This document shows positions 34,569 through 42,747 of a stretch of DNA of 64,000 bases, one piece after another. A program made the translations under genes and the position numbers. Source of the DNA: Ideonella_A sakaiensis_A (lineage in GTDB: Bacteria; Pseudomonadota; Gammaproteobacteria; Burkholderiales; Burkholderiaceae_C); assembly GCF_048320135.1 (NCBI RefSeq), contig NZ_CP182947.1, forward strand, positions 2,294,001 to 2,358,000, given 5' to 3'. The notes beneath the pieces were generated by a model. The model searched no databases and had not been told where the DNA came from. It worked only from the letters and a program-made list of their open reading frames with translations. Within the stretch, counting starts at the first letter, position 1. Each line of letters opens with the position of its first letter.

Positions 34569-36413
34569 ATGAGCCCCCCGATCACGCGCTCGCAGGTCCT
34601 CCATCGCATTTTTCCATTCATGCGCTGGTGGCCGATGGTGAATCGGTCGACGCTGAAAGACGACCTGCTGGCTGGCGCCACCGGCTGCATCCTCGGGCTG
34701 CCGCAGGGGGTCGCGTTCGCGATCCTCGCCGGCCTGCCGCCGCAATACGGGCTGTATGCCGCGATGCTGCCGCCGGCGCTGGCGGCGCTGTTCGGCTCGA
34801 GCTGGCAGATGATCTGCGGCCCGACCAATGCGATCGCGATCCTGCTGTTCGCCAGCCTTGGCCACCTCGCCGCGCCGGGCAGCAGCGAATTCATCGGCCT
34901 GGTGCTGACCGTCACCTTCCTGACCGGCCTGATCCAGTTCACGATGGGGCTGGCGCGACTCGGCACGCTGGTCAATTTCATCTCGCACACGGTGATCGTC
35001 GGCTTCAGCGCCGGCGCGGCGATCCTGATCGCGGCGCAGCAGCTGAAAAGTTTTCTCGGCATCCCGATGGCGTCCGACGCGTCGTTCCTGCAGACGCTGC
35101 GCCAGACGCTGTCGAATCTCGGCGACATCAACCCGTGGATCACCGGCGTCGGCATCTTCACGATCGTCTCCGGGCTGCTGGCCAGGCGTTATCTGAAGCA
35201 GATCCCGTTCATGATCACCGCGACGGTCGCCGGCAGCCTTGCGGCGGTGGCGCTCGACGCGCTGTTCGGCGCCGAGGTGACCGGCATCCGCACGGTCGGT
35301 GCGCTGCCGGCGCAGTTGCCGCCGATCACGATGCCCGACCTGTCGATCGATACGCTCGGCAAGGTGGCACCGACGGCACTGGCGACGACCATCCTCAGCC
35401 TGACGCTGGGTGTCAGCGTCGGCCGCACGCTCGGCATCCGCACCGGCCAGCGCATCGACGCGAATCAGGAATTCATCGGCCAGGGGATATCGAACCTGGC
35501 CGGCAGCTTCTTCTCGTCGTTCACGTCGGCCGGATCGTTCAACCGCAGCGCGGCCAATCTCGAGGCCGGCGCGAAGACGCCGCTGGCGGCGGTGTTCTCG
35601 TCGCTGCTGCTGGTTGCGATCGTGCTGCTGGTTGCACCGCTGGCCGCCTACCTGCCGCTGGCGACGGTGGCCGCGATCCTGTTCCTGATCGCCTGGGGCC
35701 TGATCGACATCAAGCGGATGAGGTCCATCCTCGCCACCAGCCGCACCGAATCGGCAGTGATGCTGGTGACCTTGTTTGCCGCGCTGTTCCTCGGCCTGCA
35801 GACCGCGATCTACGCCGGCGTGCTGCTGTCGCTGCTGCTGTTCCTGAAGCAGGCCGCGCAGCCCGGCATCCGCGACGTCAAGCCGGAATTCCGCGGCGGC
35901 CACTACCACTTCGACGCCGATACCGGGCTGCCCGACTGCCCGCAGCTGAAGATGCTGCGCATCAACGGCTCGATCTTCTTCGGCGCGTCCGAACATGTCG
36001 AGGATGCCTTCCACCGCGTCGACCTCGAGCGGCCGGAACAGAAACACCTGCTGATTGCCGCCAGCGGCATCAACGTCGTCGACATCTCCGGCGCCGAACT
36101 GCTGAGCCGCGAGGCGGCGCGGCGGCAGAAGGCGGGCGGTGGCCTGTACTTCTGGTTCATGAAGGATGCCGTCCACGAGATGCTCGAACGCGGTGGCTAT
36201 CTGCGCGTGATCGGCGAACACAACATCCTGCCGCATGGCACCGATTCGATCGCCGTGTTGTATCCGCGGCTCGATCCGGAGATCTGCCGCCACTGCACCG
36301 CACGCATCTTTCCGCAATGCCACCAGGTCTTGCCGAACGGCGAGCCGCGTGTCGACGAGCCGGCAGATGCGGTTCAGCGTCCAGCCGACGATCAGAAGCC
36401 GGGGTCGCAATGA
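34569..36413 (+). CDS. SulP family inorganic anion transporter with STAS domain
   Basis: 614 residues. About 10-12 hydrophobic helices over residues 30-430 include the SulP signature PPQYGLYAAMLPPALAALFGSSWQMICGPTNAIAIL, and GQGISNLAGSFFSSFTSAGSFNRSA. The C-terminal STAS domain runs from about 455 (LRINGSIFFGASEHVEDAFHRVD ... IAASGINVVDISGAELLSREAAR). An extra C-terminal part carries CRHCTARIFPQCHQ, a possible metal site. Substrates in the family include sulfate and bicarbonate; none can be assigned here. The stop overlaps the next start in ATGA. Confidence 0.92.
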   Translation: MSPPITRSQVLHRIFPFMRWWPMVNRSTLKDDLLAGATGCILGLPQGVAFAILAGLPPQYGLYAAMLPPALAALFGSSWQMICGPTNAIAILLFASLGHLAAPGSSEFIGLVLTVTFLTGLIQFTMGLARLGTLVNFISHTVIVGFSAGAAILIAAQQLKSFLGIPMASDASFLQTLRQTLSNLGDINPWITGVGIFTIVSGLLARRYLKQIPFMITATVAGSLAAVALDALFGAEVTGIRTVGALPAQLPPITMPDLSIDTLGKVAPTALATTILSLTLGVSVGRTLGIRTGQRIDANQEFIGQGISNLAGSFFSSFTSAGSFNRSAANLEAGAKTPLAAVFSSLLLVAIVLLVAPLAAYLPLATVAAILFLIAWGLIDIKRMRSILATSRTESAVMLVTLFAALFLGLQTAIYAGVLLSLLLFLKQAAQPGIRDVKPEFRGGHYHFDADTGLPDCPQLKMLRINGSIFFGASEHVEDAFHRVDLERPEQKHLLIAASGINVVDISGAELLSREAARRQKAGGGLYFWFMKDAVHEMLERGGYLRVIGEHNILPHGTDSIAVLYPRLDPEICRHCTARIFPQCHQVLPNGEPRVDEPADAVQRPADDQKPGSQ

Positions 36414-37372
36414 AACTGACCGACTGCAGCGCCGACGAACAAGAGCAGCTCGCGATGCTGGAGCCGCGCATCGGGCGACTGCACCTGCGCCAGCGGCTCG
36501 GCCTCGAAGGCGAACACGAGGCCCGGGTCGTGCGGCGGCGCACGCACTTTTTCCACCTCGAAAACTGGTATTCGATTCATGGCCTGATCCGCGGCAGCCT
36601 GACCGTGACCGGTCTGCGCGGTCGCGGCCAGCGCAATGTGCTCGACATCAGGGTGCGGCACAACACGGTGCGGCTGCGTAAACTTCCATCAGCTCTCGAC
36701 GGCTATACGCTGCTGCAACTGAGCGACCTGCACCTCGACATGAGTGCGGCGCACCGCGACAGGCTGATCGAGGTCGTCAGCGGCGTGCAGTTCGATGCCT
36801 GCGTGCTGACCGGCGACTACCGCTTCCAGACCTTCGGCCCCTACCAGCCGGCGCTCGATGCGCTGGCGCGCCTGCGCCCGCACCTCGGCGCCTCGGTCTA
36901 CGCGGTGCTCGGCAACCACGACACGATCCGGATGGTGCCCGGCATCGAGGCGATGGACATGACGGTGCTGCTCAACGAATCGGCGCGCATCGAGCGTGAT
37001 GGCCAGGCATTCAACCTGGTCGGCATCGACGACGCGCATTATTTCCGCACCCACAGCTTCCAGAAGGCGGCTGCCGGCCTCGATCTCGACGAATGCGCGA
37101 TCCTGCTGTCGCACACGCCGGAGCCGTTCCGCCATGCGGCGCACGCCGGCTTCTGCCTGATGTTGAGCGGCCATACCCATGGCGGCCAGATCTGCCTGCC
37201 CGGCGGCATTCCGATCCTGACCGACTGCGACGCACCACGTGCGTTTGCGCGCGGCGCCTGGCGCTATGAGGAGATGGCCGGCTACACCTCGGTCGGCTGC
37301 GGCGCCTCGATCGTCGACGTGCGGCTGAACTGCCCGGCCGAGATCACGCTGCACCGGCTTCGCCGCGCCTGA
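36410..37372 (+). CDS. metallophosphoesterase, translationally coupled to the SulP transporter
   Basis: 320 residues. Metal-binding motifs: LLQLSDLHLD, VLTGDYRF, AVLGNHDT, LLSHTPEPF and LSGHTHGGQICLPGG. This set resembles YaeI/UDP-diacylglucosamine or phosphodiester-acting enzymes. In place of the membrane anchor often found in YaeI there is an N-terminal region of about 90 residues (HFFHLENWYSIHGLIRG). ATG at 36410 overlaps the SulP stop by four bases. It ends 10 bp from the convergent CarS-like gene. Substrate unknown. Confidence 0.87.
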   Translation: MKLTDCSADEQEQLAMLEPRIGRLHLRQRLGLEGEHEARVVRRRTHFFHLENWYSIHGLIRGSLTVTGLRGRGQRNVLDIRVRHNTVRLRKLPSALDGYTLLQLSDLHLDMSAAHRDRLIEVVSGVQFDACVLTGDYRFQTFGPYQPALDALARLRPHLGASVYAVLGNHDTIRMVPGIEAMDMTVLLNESARIERDGQAFNLVGIDDAHYFRTHSFQKAAAGLDLDECAILLSHTPEPFRHAAHAGFCLMLSGHTHGGQICLPGGIPILTDCDAPRAFARGAWRYEEMAGYTSVGCGASIVDVRLNCPAEITLHRLRRA

Positions 37373-37381
37373 TCTGACCGT

Positions 37382-37873
37382 TCAGTGCGGGCGATCGCGC
37401 AGCCGCAGCCGGGCCAGCAATTTGGACAGTGGCACGTGCAGCACGAAAAAGACCAGCGTGATCGTGACCAGTTGCGGCCAGCTCAGCCCGAGCGCGTTGC
37501 GCAGCACCAGCAGCGGCAGCGCGGCCTCGACGAGTTGATCGAGGCCTGGGGCCCGCCCGCTCGGCGCAATGCCGAGCCGACGTTTGACAAAACTCGCCAG
37601 CGCATCACCGGCCATCGACAACGCGCCGAATTGAGCGGCAAGCAGGGCCGGAAAGCCCATCAACATGCCCACGATGGTCGTCGCGACGACAGCGGCCAAC
37701 ACACCGCGGATGGTTTTTGACGGGCCGAGCAACGGCCGGCCGTCGAAAAAAGCAAGCCCGCCGTCGAGTGGCGCTGCCAGGCGTTGCCCGATCAGCCGCT
37801 TGACGAGGATCGGCGCGAGGTTGGCGACGCCGAGCAGCACCAGCAGCTGCAGCACGAGGTGCAGATCAGCCAT
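37382..37873 (-). CDS. bacterial CarS-like (CDP-archaeol synthase family) membrane protein
   Basis: 163 residues with 4-5 hydrophobic helices. The core GPSKTIRGVLAAVVATTIVGMLMG and LSMAGDALASFVKRRLGIAPSGRAPGLDQLVEAALPLLVL matches the CarS-like family, in which archaeal enzymes activate unsaturated archaetidic acid with CTP. The conserved K-T-x-R-G and GD-x2-x-SF-x-KRR-x9-DQ pattern is intact. Bacteria have no archaeol, so the bacterial form probably acts on a different lipid or headgroup. It lies 101 bp downstream of the alpha/beta hydrolase on the same strand. Start chosen at the ATG giving a membrane-inserting N terminus. Confidence 0.75.
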   Translation of the reverse strand: MADLHLVLQLLVLLGVANLAPILVKRLIGQRLAAPLDGGLAFFDGRPLLGPSKTIRGVLAAVVATTIVGMLMGFPALLAAQFGALSMAGDALASFVKRRLGIAPSGRAPGLDQLVEAALPLLVLRNALGLSWPQLVTITLVFFVLHVPLSKLLARLRLRDRPH

Positions 37874-37974
37874 GCGCTGCGCAGCGGTGCTGCACGGAGG
37901 TCGTTGTCATGCGCCATCGTCTCACGACTGGCGCAGTGATGCCGGCGCCGCCGCGCCAGGCACCGCGCGCACCA

Positions 37975-38901
37975 TCAATGCGCGGCTGACGAGGTATAGG
38001 CCGGTGCCGGCTGCGTGAAATACGCGTGCAGGATCTGGTAGACCATCCGATAGTTCTTCTGCTGGAAACTCGCGTGGCTGATGCCGTTCATCACGGTGAA
38101 CTGCTTGTCCGGTGACGGCAGGCGCTTGAAGAACTCGATCAGGTCGTCCATCGCGGCGATGCCGTCGAACTGGCCGCGCAGCAGCACCGTCGGCACCGTG
38201 ATCTGCTCCGGATCGACGACCGGCAGCTTGCTGCACATGTCGATGTAGGTGCCGTTCGGCATGCTGTCGTCGAGCGCGAGGATGGCGTCGGCAAAGGCCT
38301 CGACGACCGCCGGCTCGGCGCAATCGGCATGGTCGCGGGCGAAGATCGAGCGCACGAAGTCACGGTCGATCGGCCGCCGCTTGTGCTCGATGAACTGCGG
38401 CAGCTTCTTGCGCCGCTGCGCCAGCGTCGGCGCGCCCTCGCCGGTCCAGACGAAGGCGTCGAGCGCGAGCCGCGAGACGCGCTCCGGATGGCGCTGTGCA
38501 AACAGCGCGGCGCGCAGCGCGCCGGAGCTGATGCCGTAGGTCAGGAACTGCACCGGGCCGCCGATCGATGCGATGTGGTCGGTCGCGGCTTTCAGGTCGT
38601 CGGCGCCATTCGCGATGTCGCAATAGATGTCGCGCTGCTTGTCGCTGCGGCCGTAACCTTCCATGTCGACGCACCAGCAGTCGAAACCGCGCTCGGCGAA
38701 CCAGTCCATCACCGACGAGTCGGGACGGCCTGGCACCGTCAGGTCAAAGGTCGGCTGGCTCGCCATCGACGAGCCGTGCACCCACAGGATCGCCGGCTTG
38801 CCGTCGGGGCTGCCTTCGAACTTGCGCCAGATGAACAGGCGCACGTCGCCATCGGCGGTCTTTTTCTGGGCCCAGTGCTCCTGGGCCGTGATGTTGCTCA
38901 T
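37975..38901 (-). CDS. alpha/beta hydrolase of the catabolic cluster
   Basis: 308 residues. Catalytic Ser in YGISSGAL (a G-x-S-S-G variant of the nucleophile elbow), oxyanion HGSSMAS, later Asp in LLRGQFDGIAA and His in GISHASF. The DWFAERGFDCWCVDMEGYGRSDKQR stretch is typical for C-C or ester hydrolases. Position between a Bug receptor and a CarS-like gene, near a fumarylacetoacetate hydrolase-family gene, suggests a role in degrading an aromatic or hydroxy-acid substrate. AAGAGAG before the ATG is a weak Shine-Dalgarno. Confidence 0.82.
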   Translation of the reverse strand: MSNITAQEHWAQKKTADGDVRLFIWRKFEGSPDGKPAILWVHGSSMASQPTFDLTVPGRPDSSVMDWFAERGFDCWCVDMEGYGRSDKQRDIYCDIANGADDLKAATDHIASIGGPVQFLTYGISSGALRAALFAQRHPERVSRLALDAFVWTGEGAPTLAQRRKKLPQFIEHKRRPIDRDFVRSIFARDHADCAEPAVVEAFADAILALDDSMPNGTYIDMCSKLPVVDPEQITVPTVLLRGQFDGIAAMDDLIEFFKRLPSPDKQFTVMNGISHASFQQKNYRMVYQILHAYFTQPAPAYTSSAAH

Positions 38902-38939
38902 CGATTCTCTCTTGGTTGCGGTGGGTAAAGTGCCGGGGC

Positions 38940-39923
38940 TCAGTCGACCCTGGCACCGGTTTCGCGAACGATGCGCGCCCAGCGGTCGCGCTCTTCACGG
39001 AAATAGCTGTTCATTTCGGCCGGCGTCGAGCCGACCATTTCAATGCCCGCGTCGTTCAGGTAGCCCTGGACTTCGGGCGTCGCGAGCACGGCCTTCACCT
39101 CCCGGTGCAGCTTGTCGACGATCGGCTGCGGCGTGCCCTTCGGCGCGAGCAGACCCATCCAGACATAGGCCGAATAGCTCGGAAAACCGCTTTCGGCCAG
39201 CGTCGGCACGTCGGGCAACTGCTTCGCACGGGTCGTGCCCGTGGTTGCCAGCGCGCGCAGCTTGCCGGACTTGACGTGTTTGGCCATCGCATTCGTGCCT
39301 GGTATCGCCATGTGCACGACGCCGGCGAGCAGGTCGGTGGTCGCCTGGCCACTGCCGCGGTACGGCACGTGGACCAGCTCGATGCCGGCCATCGACGCAA
39401 ACATCGCGGTGAACAGGTGCTGACCGCTGCCGTTGCCCGACGATGCGTAATTGATCTCCTTCGGCTTGGCCTTCGCCTGCGCAATCAGTTCGGCAACGCT
39501 GGTCGCGGAAAAGCTCGGATGCACGACCAGCACGCCGGGCTCGCGGCCAATCAGCGAGATGCCGACGAAATCGTCGATCGGGTGGAAGCTGAGCTTGCTG
39601 TAGAGCGTGGCACTGATCGCGTTGGTCTGCGAGGCCAGCAGCAGCGTATAGCCGTCGGCGGGCGCCTTCGCGACGCTTTCGCTGCCGATCGTTGCGCCGG
39701 CGCCCGGCTTGTTCTCGACGATCACCTGTTGGCCGAGGCGGCGGCCGAGCTGTTCGGCGATTGCGCGCATCGGGCCGTCGACGGCACCTCCTGCCGAGAA
39801 CGGCACGATGACCTTGATCGGCCGGTTTGGAAAGTCGCTGGCGGCCTGCTGGGCAGACACGCCGACAGCAGCGCAGGCAAATGCGGCGGCAACTGCCAAC
39901 CGGCGGGTGATGGGGTTCAGCAT
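38940..39923 (-). CDS. Bug/TctC family tripartite tricarboxylate transporter substrate-binding protein (copy 1)
   Basis: 327 residues. A Sec signal peptide (RRLAVAAAFACAAVGVSA, cut before QQAAS) is followed by the Bug fold: FPNRPIKVIVPFSAGGAVDGPMRAIAEQLGRRLGQQVIVENKPGAGATIGSESVAKAPADGYTLLLAS. Periplasmic binding of carboxylates is the family role. The TctA and TctB membrane partners are not in the window. The ATG at 39923 has GGAG 9 nt upstream. It is transcribed with the hydrolase (38 bp gap) and lies downstream of the gntR gene on the same strand. Confidence 0.93.
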   Translation of the reverse strand: MLNPITRRLAVAAAFACAAVGVSAQQAASDFPNRPIKVIVPFSAGGAVDGPMRAIAEQLGRRLGQQVIVENKPGAGATIGSESVAKAPADGYTLLLASQTNAISATLYSKLSFHPIDDFVGISLIGREPGVLVVHPSFSATSVAELIAQAKAKPKEINYASSGNGSGQHLFTAMFASMAGIELVHVPYRGSGQATTDLLAGVVHMAIPGTNAMAKHVKSGKLRALATTGTTRAKQLPDVPTLAESGFPSYSAYVWMGLLAPKGTPQPIVDKLHREVKAVLATPEVQGYLNDAGIEMVGSTPAEMNSYFREERDRWARIVRETGARVD

Positions 39924-39972
39924 CGAGTTGTCTCCGGGTTGTCGGTGTGTCCGCCCGCAGCCCTTTGGCTGC

Positions 39973-40026
39973 AATTGGTTTTGAAAAACGAACACTTGGG
40001 CCGGAAAATGTATCGAATTGGTTTGA
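39973..40026. repeat. paired direct repeats upstream of the first Bug gene
   Basis: AATTGGTTTTGA (39973-39984) and AATTGGTTTGA (40016-40026) are spaced 43 bp start to start, about four helical turns, inside an AT-richer stretch before the Bug gene. GAATTGGTTTGATG at 40015 resembles the gntR operator candidate GAATGGTATCATT at 40783. A binding site for the neighbouring GntR protein is inferred. Confidence 0.4.
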
Positions 40027-40084
40027 TGCGGTCAACCAGGGTCTGTGCCGAGTCGGCAACGCCGGCCGATCGCCTGACCGCCGA

Positions 40085-40747
40085 TCAGTAGCCGAGCATG
40101 TTGGTGCGCACGTGCAGCAAGTGCGCCAGGCACAGCGCCCGCGCGCGGGTTGCGTCGCGCTGCTTCAGCGCAGCCACCAGCGCGCGGTGCTCGTCCTGGT
40201 ATTCGAGCCGGCGCTCCGGCGTCGCGCTGCGCCGCTTCAGCACCCCCCATTCGCCTTGCGAACGGACCTGGTTCATCATGCTGAAGACGCCACTGATGAA
40301 GCCGTTGTGCGCCGCTGCGGCGATCGCCTCGTGCAGCGCGCCGTCCCAGTGCTCGAAGTCCTCCAGCGTGATCGCCGCCTCGGCATTGCGGTTGCATTCG
40401 TCCATGCGCGCAAAGTCGGCCGCAGTGGCATTGCCGATCACCATCTCGATGATTGCCGGCTCGAGCACCAGCCGCGCTGCCATCAGCTCGGCCGGGCTGA
40501 CCGCATCGGCGTCGGCGACGCCGGCCGGCGCAGGCTGCTCCGGTTCGGCCACATAGGTACCGCTGCCGACCGTCTGCGTGATCAGCCGCTGCTGCTTCAG
40601 TTCCTGCAGCACGCGCCGCACCGCGGAGCGGCTGATGCCGAACTGCTCGCCGAGCGCACGCTCGGTCGGCAGCCGCTGGCCCGGGCGCCAGGTCTGCTCG
40701 GCCAGCTTGTCGAGGATCGAACGCTTCAGGGCGTCGGCGGTGTCCAT
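40085..40747 (-). CDS. GntR family regulator, FadR/FCD subgroup
   Basis: 220 residues. The N-terminal winged helix (LKRSILDKLAEQTWRPGQRLPTERALGEQFGISRSAVRRVLQELKQQRLITQTVGSGTYV) is GntR type. The C-terminal FCD domain (LMAARLVLEPAIIEMVIGNATAADFARMDECN ... HWDGALHEAIAAAAHNGFI ... YQDEHRALVAALKQRD) has the His/Asp metal-ligand pattern that binds carboxylates. It is divergent from the FAH-family gene, with a near-palindromic site in between. It probably represses both sides of the cluster until an organic acid binds. Confidence 0.92.
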   Translation of the reverse strand: MDTADALKRSILDKLAEQTWRPGQRLPTERALGEQFGISRSAVRRVLQELKQQRLITQTVGSGTYVAEPEQPAPAGVADADAVSPAELMAARLVLEPAIIEMVIGNATAADFARMDECNRNAEAAITLEDFEHWDGALHEAIAAAAHNGFISGVFSMMNQVRSQGEWGVLKRRSATPERRLEYQDEHRALVAALKQRDATRARALCLAHLLHVRTNMLGY

Positions 40748-40783
40748 GGTTCGGAATTGCAGCACGAAAGATGATTGGGTGTG

Positions 40784-40795
40784 AATGGTATCATT
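40784..40795. promoter_or_regulatory. candidate GntR operator
   Basis: AATGGTATCATT is a 12-bp dyad with a single mismatched pair. It lies 36 bp before the gntR start and 33 bp before the GTG of the FAH-family gene. The short dyad fits FadR-type operators. Confidence 0.5.
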
Positions 40796-40828
40796 TGGGC
40801 GAACCATTGCCGAACCAAGGAGATCCCC

Positions 40829-41701
40829 GTGCGCATCGCAACTTTCCAGTATCAGGGCCGTCGCCATGTCGGCCAGGTCGCAGCCGATGGCTCGACCGTC
40901 ACACCTTTCCAGCTCGACGCCGAAGCGGCAAGCCGCGGTGCCCAGCCGCTCGTTGAAGCTGCTGCCGCCGGCCAGGCGTGGCCCGACCTTGCGGACACTG
41001 CATTGCCGCTGTCGGCAGTCAAACTCGAGGCGCCATTGCCGCAGCCGCGGCGCAATCTCTGGTGTGTCGGCCGCAACTACCACGCCCACGCAACCGAACT
41101 GAAGGACTCGGTCTTCAAGGACAGCCCGAAAGCCACCGACCAGTGGCCGATCGTCTTCACGAAGGTGCCGGAAAGCGTGACCGGGCCCGACCACGCGGTG
41201 CAGTTGCCGGGTGAAGCGATCTCGACGCAGATCGACTACGAGGCGGAACTGACGATCGTGATTGGCCGCGGCGGGCGCAACATCTCGCGCGCCCAGGCGA
41301 TGGACCACATCTTCGGCTGGACGATCATCAACGACGTCACCGCGCGCGACGTGCAGATCCGCCACAACCAGTGGGACCTCGGCAAAAGTTTCGACACCTT
41401 CTGCCCGATGGGTCCGTGGATCGTCACCGCCGACGAATTCGACGGCCGCGACACCCGCGTGCGCTGCTGGGTCAACGACGAACTGCGCCAGGATGCACGC
41501 ACCACCGACCTGATCTTCGACATCCCGACGCTGATCGAGACCGTGTCGCGCGGCATCACGCTGCTGCCCGGTGACATCATCGCGACCGGTTCGCCGGCCG
41601 GTGTCGGCATGGGGATGAATCCGCCGCGCTGGCTGGCCTCTGGCGACGTCGTGCGCATCGAGATCGACGGTCTCGGAACGCTGGTCAACCGGTTCGAATG
41701 A
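40829..41701 (+). CDS. fumarylacetoacetate hydrolase (FAH) family protein
   Basis: 290 residues. Short N-terminal domain (RIATFQYQGRRHVGQVAADGSTV) and an FAH catalytic domain: CVGRNYHAHATEL, PIVFTKVPESVTGP, IDYEAELTIVIGRGGRNISRAQA, ITARDVQ-like NDVTARDVQIRHNQWDLGKSFDTFCPMGPWIV, and PGDIIATGSPAGVGMGMNPPRWLASGDVV. Metal ligands Glu/Asp are in YEAEL and DLGKSFD. Related enzymes are 2-oxo-hepta-3-ene-dioate hydratases/isomerases and acylpyruvases of aromatic degradation. The GTG start at 40829 is set by AGGAG 6 nt upstream; an in-frame ATG at 40775 would run through the operator. The stop overlaps an ATGA. Confidence 0.9.
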   Translation: MRIATFQYQGRRHVGQVAADGSTVTPFQLDAEAASRGAQPLVEAAAAGQAWPDLADTALPLSAVKLEAPLPQPRRNLWCVGRNYHAHATELKDSVFKDSPKATDQWPIVFTKVPESVTGPDHAVQLPGEAISTQIDYEAELTIVIGRGGRNISRAQAMDHIFGWTIINDVTARDVQIRHNQWDLGKSFDTFCPMGPWIVTADEFDGRDTRVRCWVNDELRQDARTTDLIFDIPTLIETVSRGITLLPGDIIATGSPAGVGMGMNPPRWLASGDVVRIEIDGLGTLVNRFE

Positions 41702-41721
41702 GCAACGGCAGGAGAACCACC

Positions 41722-42684
41722 ATGCGAACAAGCATCAAATTGCTCGGCGCGATGCTGCTGGCCGCTGCCGGCCTGGCTCATGCCGACTATCCCGAACGCA
41801 CGGTCACGATGGTCGTGCCATTCCCGCCCGGCGGCGTTGCCGATACCGTGGCGCGTCCGGTCGCCGAGGCGCTCGGCAAGGAGCTCGGGCAAAGCGTCGT
41901 CGTCGAGAACCGCGCAGGCGCCGGCGGCGCCACCGGCATCGGCGTTGTCGGCCGCGCCGCCCCCGACGGCCATACGCTGCTGATGAGCCTGTCGTCGATC
42001 TCGATCCTGCCCGAAGCCGACCGCATCCTCGAGCGCAAGCCGCAGTTCACGCTCGACCAGTTCAAGCCGATTGCCCGCTTCACCGCCGATCCGACCGTGC
42101 TCGTCGTCCGCGCCGACTCGCCGTGGCAGAACTTCGCCGAATTCGCCGCCGATGTCGGCAAGAACCCCGGCAAATACAACTACGGCAGTTCGGGCAACTA
42201 CGGCACGATGCACGTGCCGATGGAGATGCTGAAGAACAGCGCCCGTCTGCGACTTGTCCACATCCCGTATACCGGCGCTGGGCCGGCGGTCGTCGCGCTG
42301 CTCGGCGGACAGGTCAATGCCCTGTCGACCGGGCCGGCGAGTGTGCTCGCGCACATCAAGGCCGGCAAGCTGCGGGCGCTGGCGCATTGGGGCGACAAGC
42401 CGCTGGCTTCGCTGCCCGATGTGCCGAGCCTGAAGAGCCTCGGCCATCCGGTGCAGTTTGCGCAGTGGTCGGCGATGTTCGTTCCTGCGGCGACGCCGGA
42501 GCCGGTCGTGCAGAAGCTGCGCGCAGCTGCAAAAAAGGTCGCGATGGACCCGGCGGTGGCCCAGGTGATCAACCGCGCCGGCAGCCCGATCGAGTACCTC
42601 GATGCGCCTGAATTCCAGGCTTACTGGAATACCGACGCGAAGACGATGACCGACGCGGTGCGCCAGATCGGCCGCATCGATTGA
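41722..42684 (+). CDS. Bug/TctC family tripartite tricarboxylate transporter substrate-binding protein (copy 2)
   Basis: 320 residues. Sec signal MRTSIKLLGAMLLAAAGLAHA, cut before DYP. The Bug core follows: YPERTVTMVVPFPPGGVADTVARPVAEALGKELGQSVVVENRAGAGGATGIGVVGRAAPDGHTLLMS, then YNYGSSGNYGTMHVPMEMLKNSARLRLVHIPYTGAGPAVVALLGGQVNAL. It is only about as similar to copy 1 as different Bug subfamilies usually are, so the ligand may differ. AGGAG lies 7 nt before the ATG at 41722. An in-frame ATG at 41698 overlaps the FAH stop and is an alternative. No TctA/TctB genes are near. Confidence 0.93.
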   Translation: MRTSIKLLGAMLLAAAGLAHADYPERTVTMVVPFPPGGVADTVARPVAEALGKELGQSVVVENRAGAGGATGIGVVGRAAPDGHTLLMSLSSISILPEADRILERKPQFTLDQFKPIARFTADPTVLVVRADSPWQNFAEFAADVGKNPGKYNYGSSGNYGTMHVPMEMLKNSARLRLVHIPYTGAGPAVVALLGGQVNALSTGPASVLAHIKAGKLRALAHWGDKPLASLPDVPSLKSLGHPVQFAQWSAMFVPAATPEPVVQKLRAAAKKVAMDPAVAQVINRAGSPIEYLDAPEFQAYWNTDAKTMTDAVRQIGRID

Positions 42685-42692
42685 CGGCGGCA

Positions 42693-42747
42693 GCGGCGGA
42701 CTGAGCCGCCGCACGACGGCACCGGCCGGATCAGTCCCGGCCGGTTT
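42693..42747. terminator. tandem hairpins between convergent Bug and waaF genes
   Basis: GCGGCGG-ACTGAG-CCGCCGC (42693-42712) and ACCGGCCGG-ATCAGTC-CCGGCCGGT (42721-42745, then TTT) lie in the 46-bp convergent gap; the second overlaps the waaF stop codon. The T-run is short, so the second is a moderate terminator candidate for the plus-strand operon. Confidence 0.5.
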
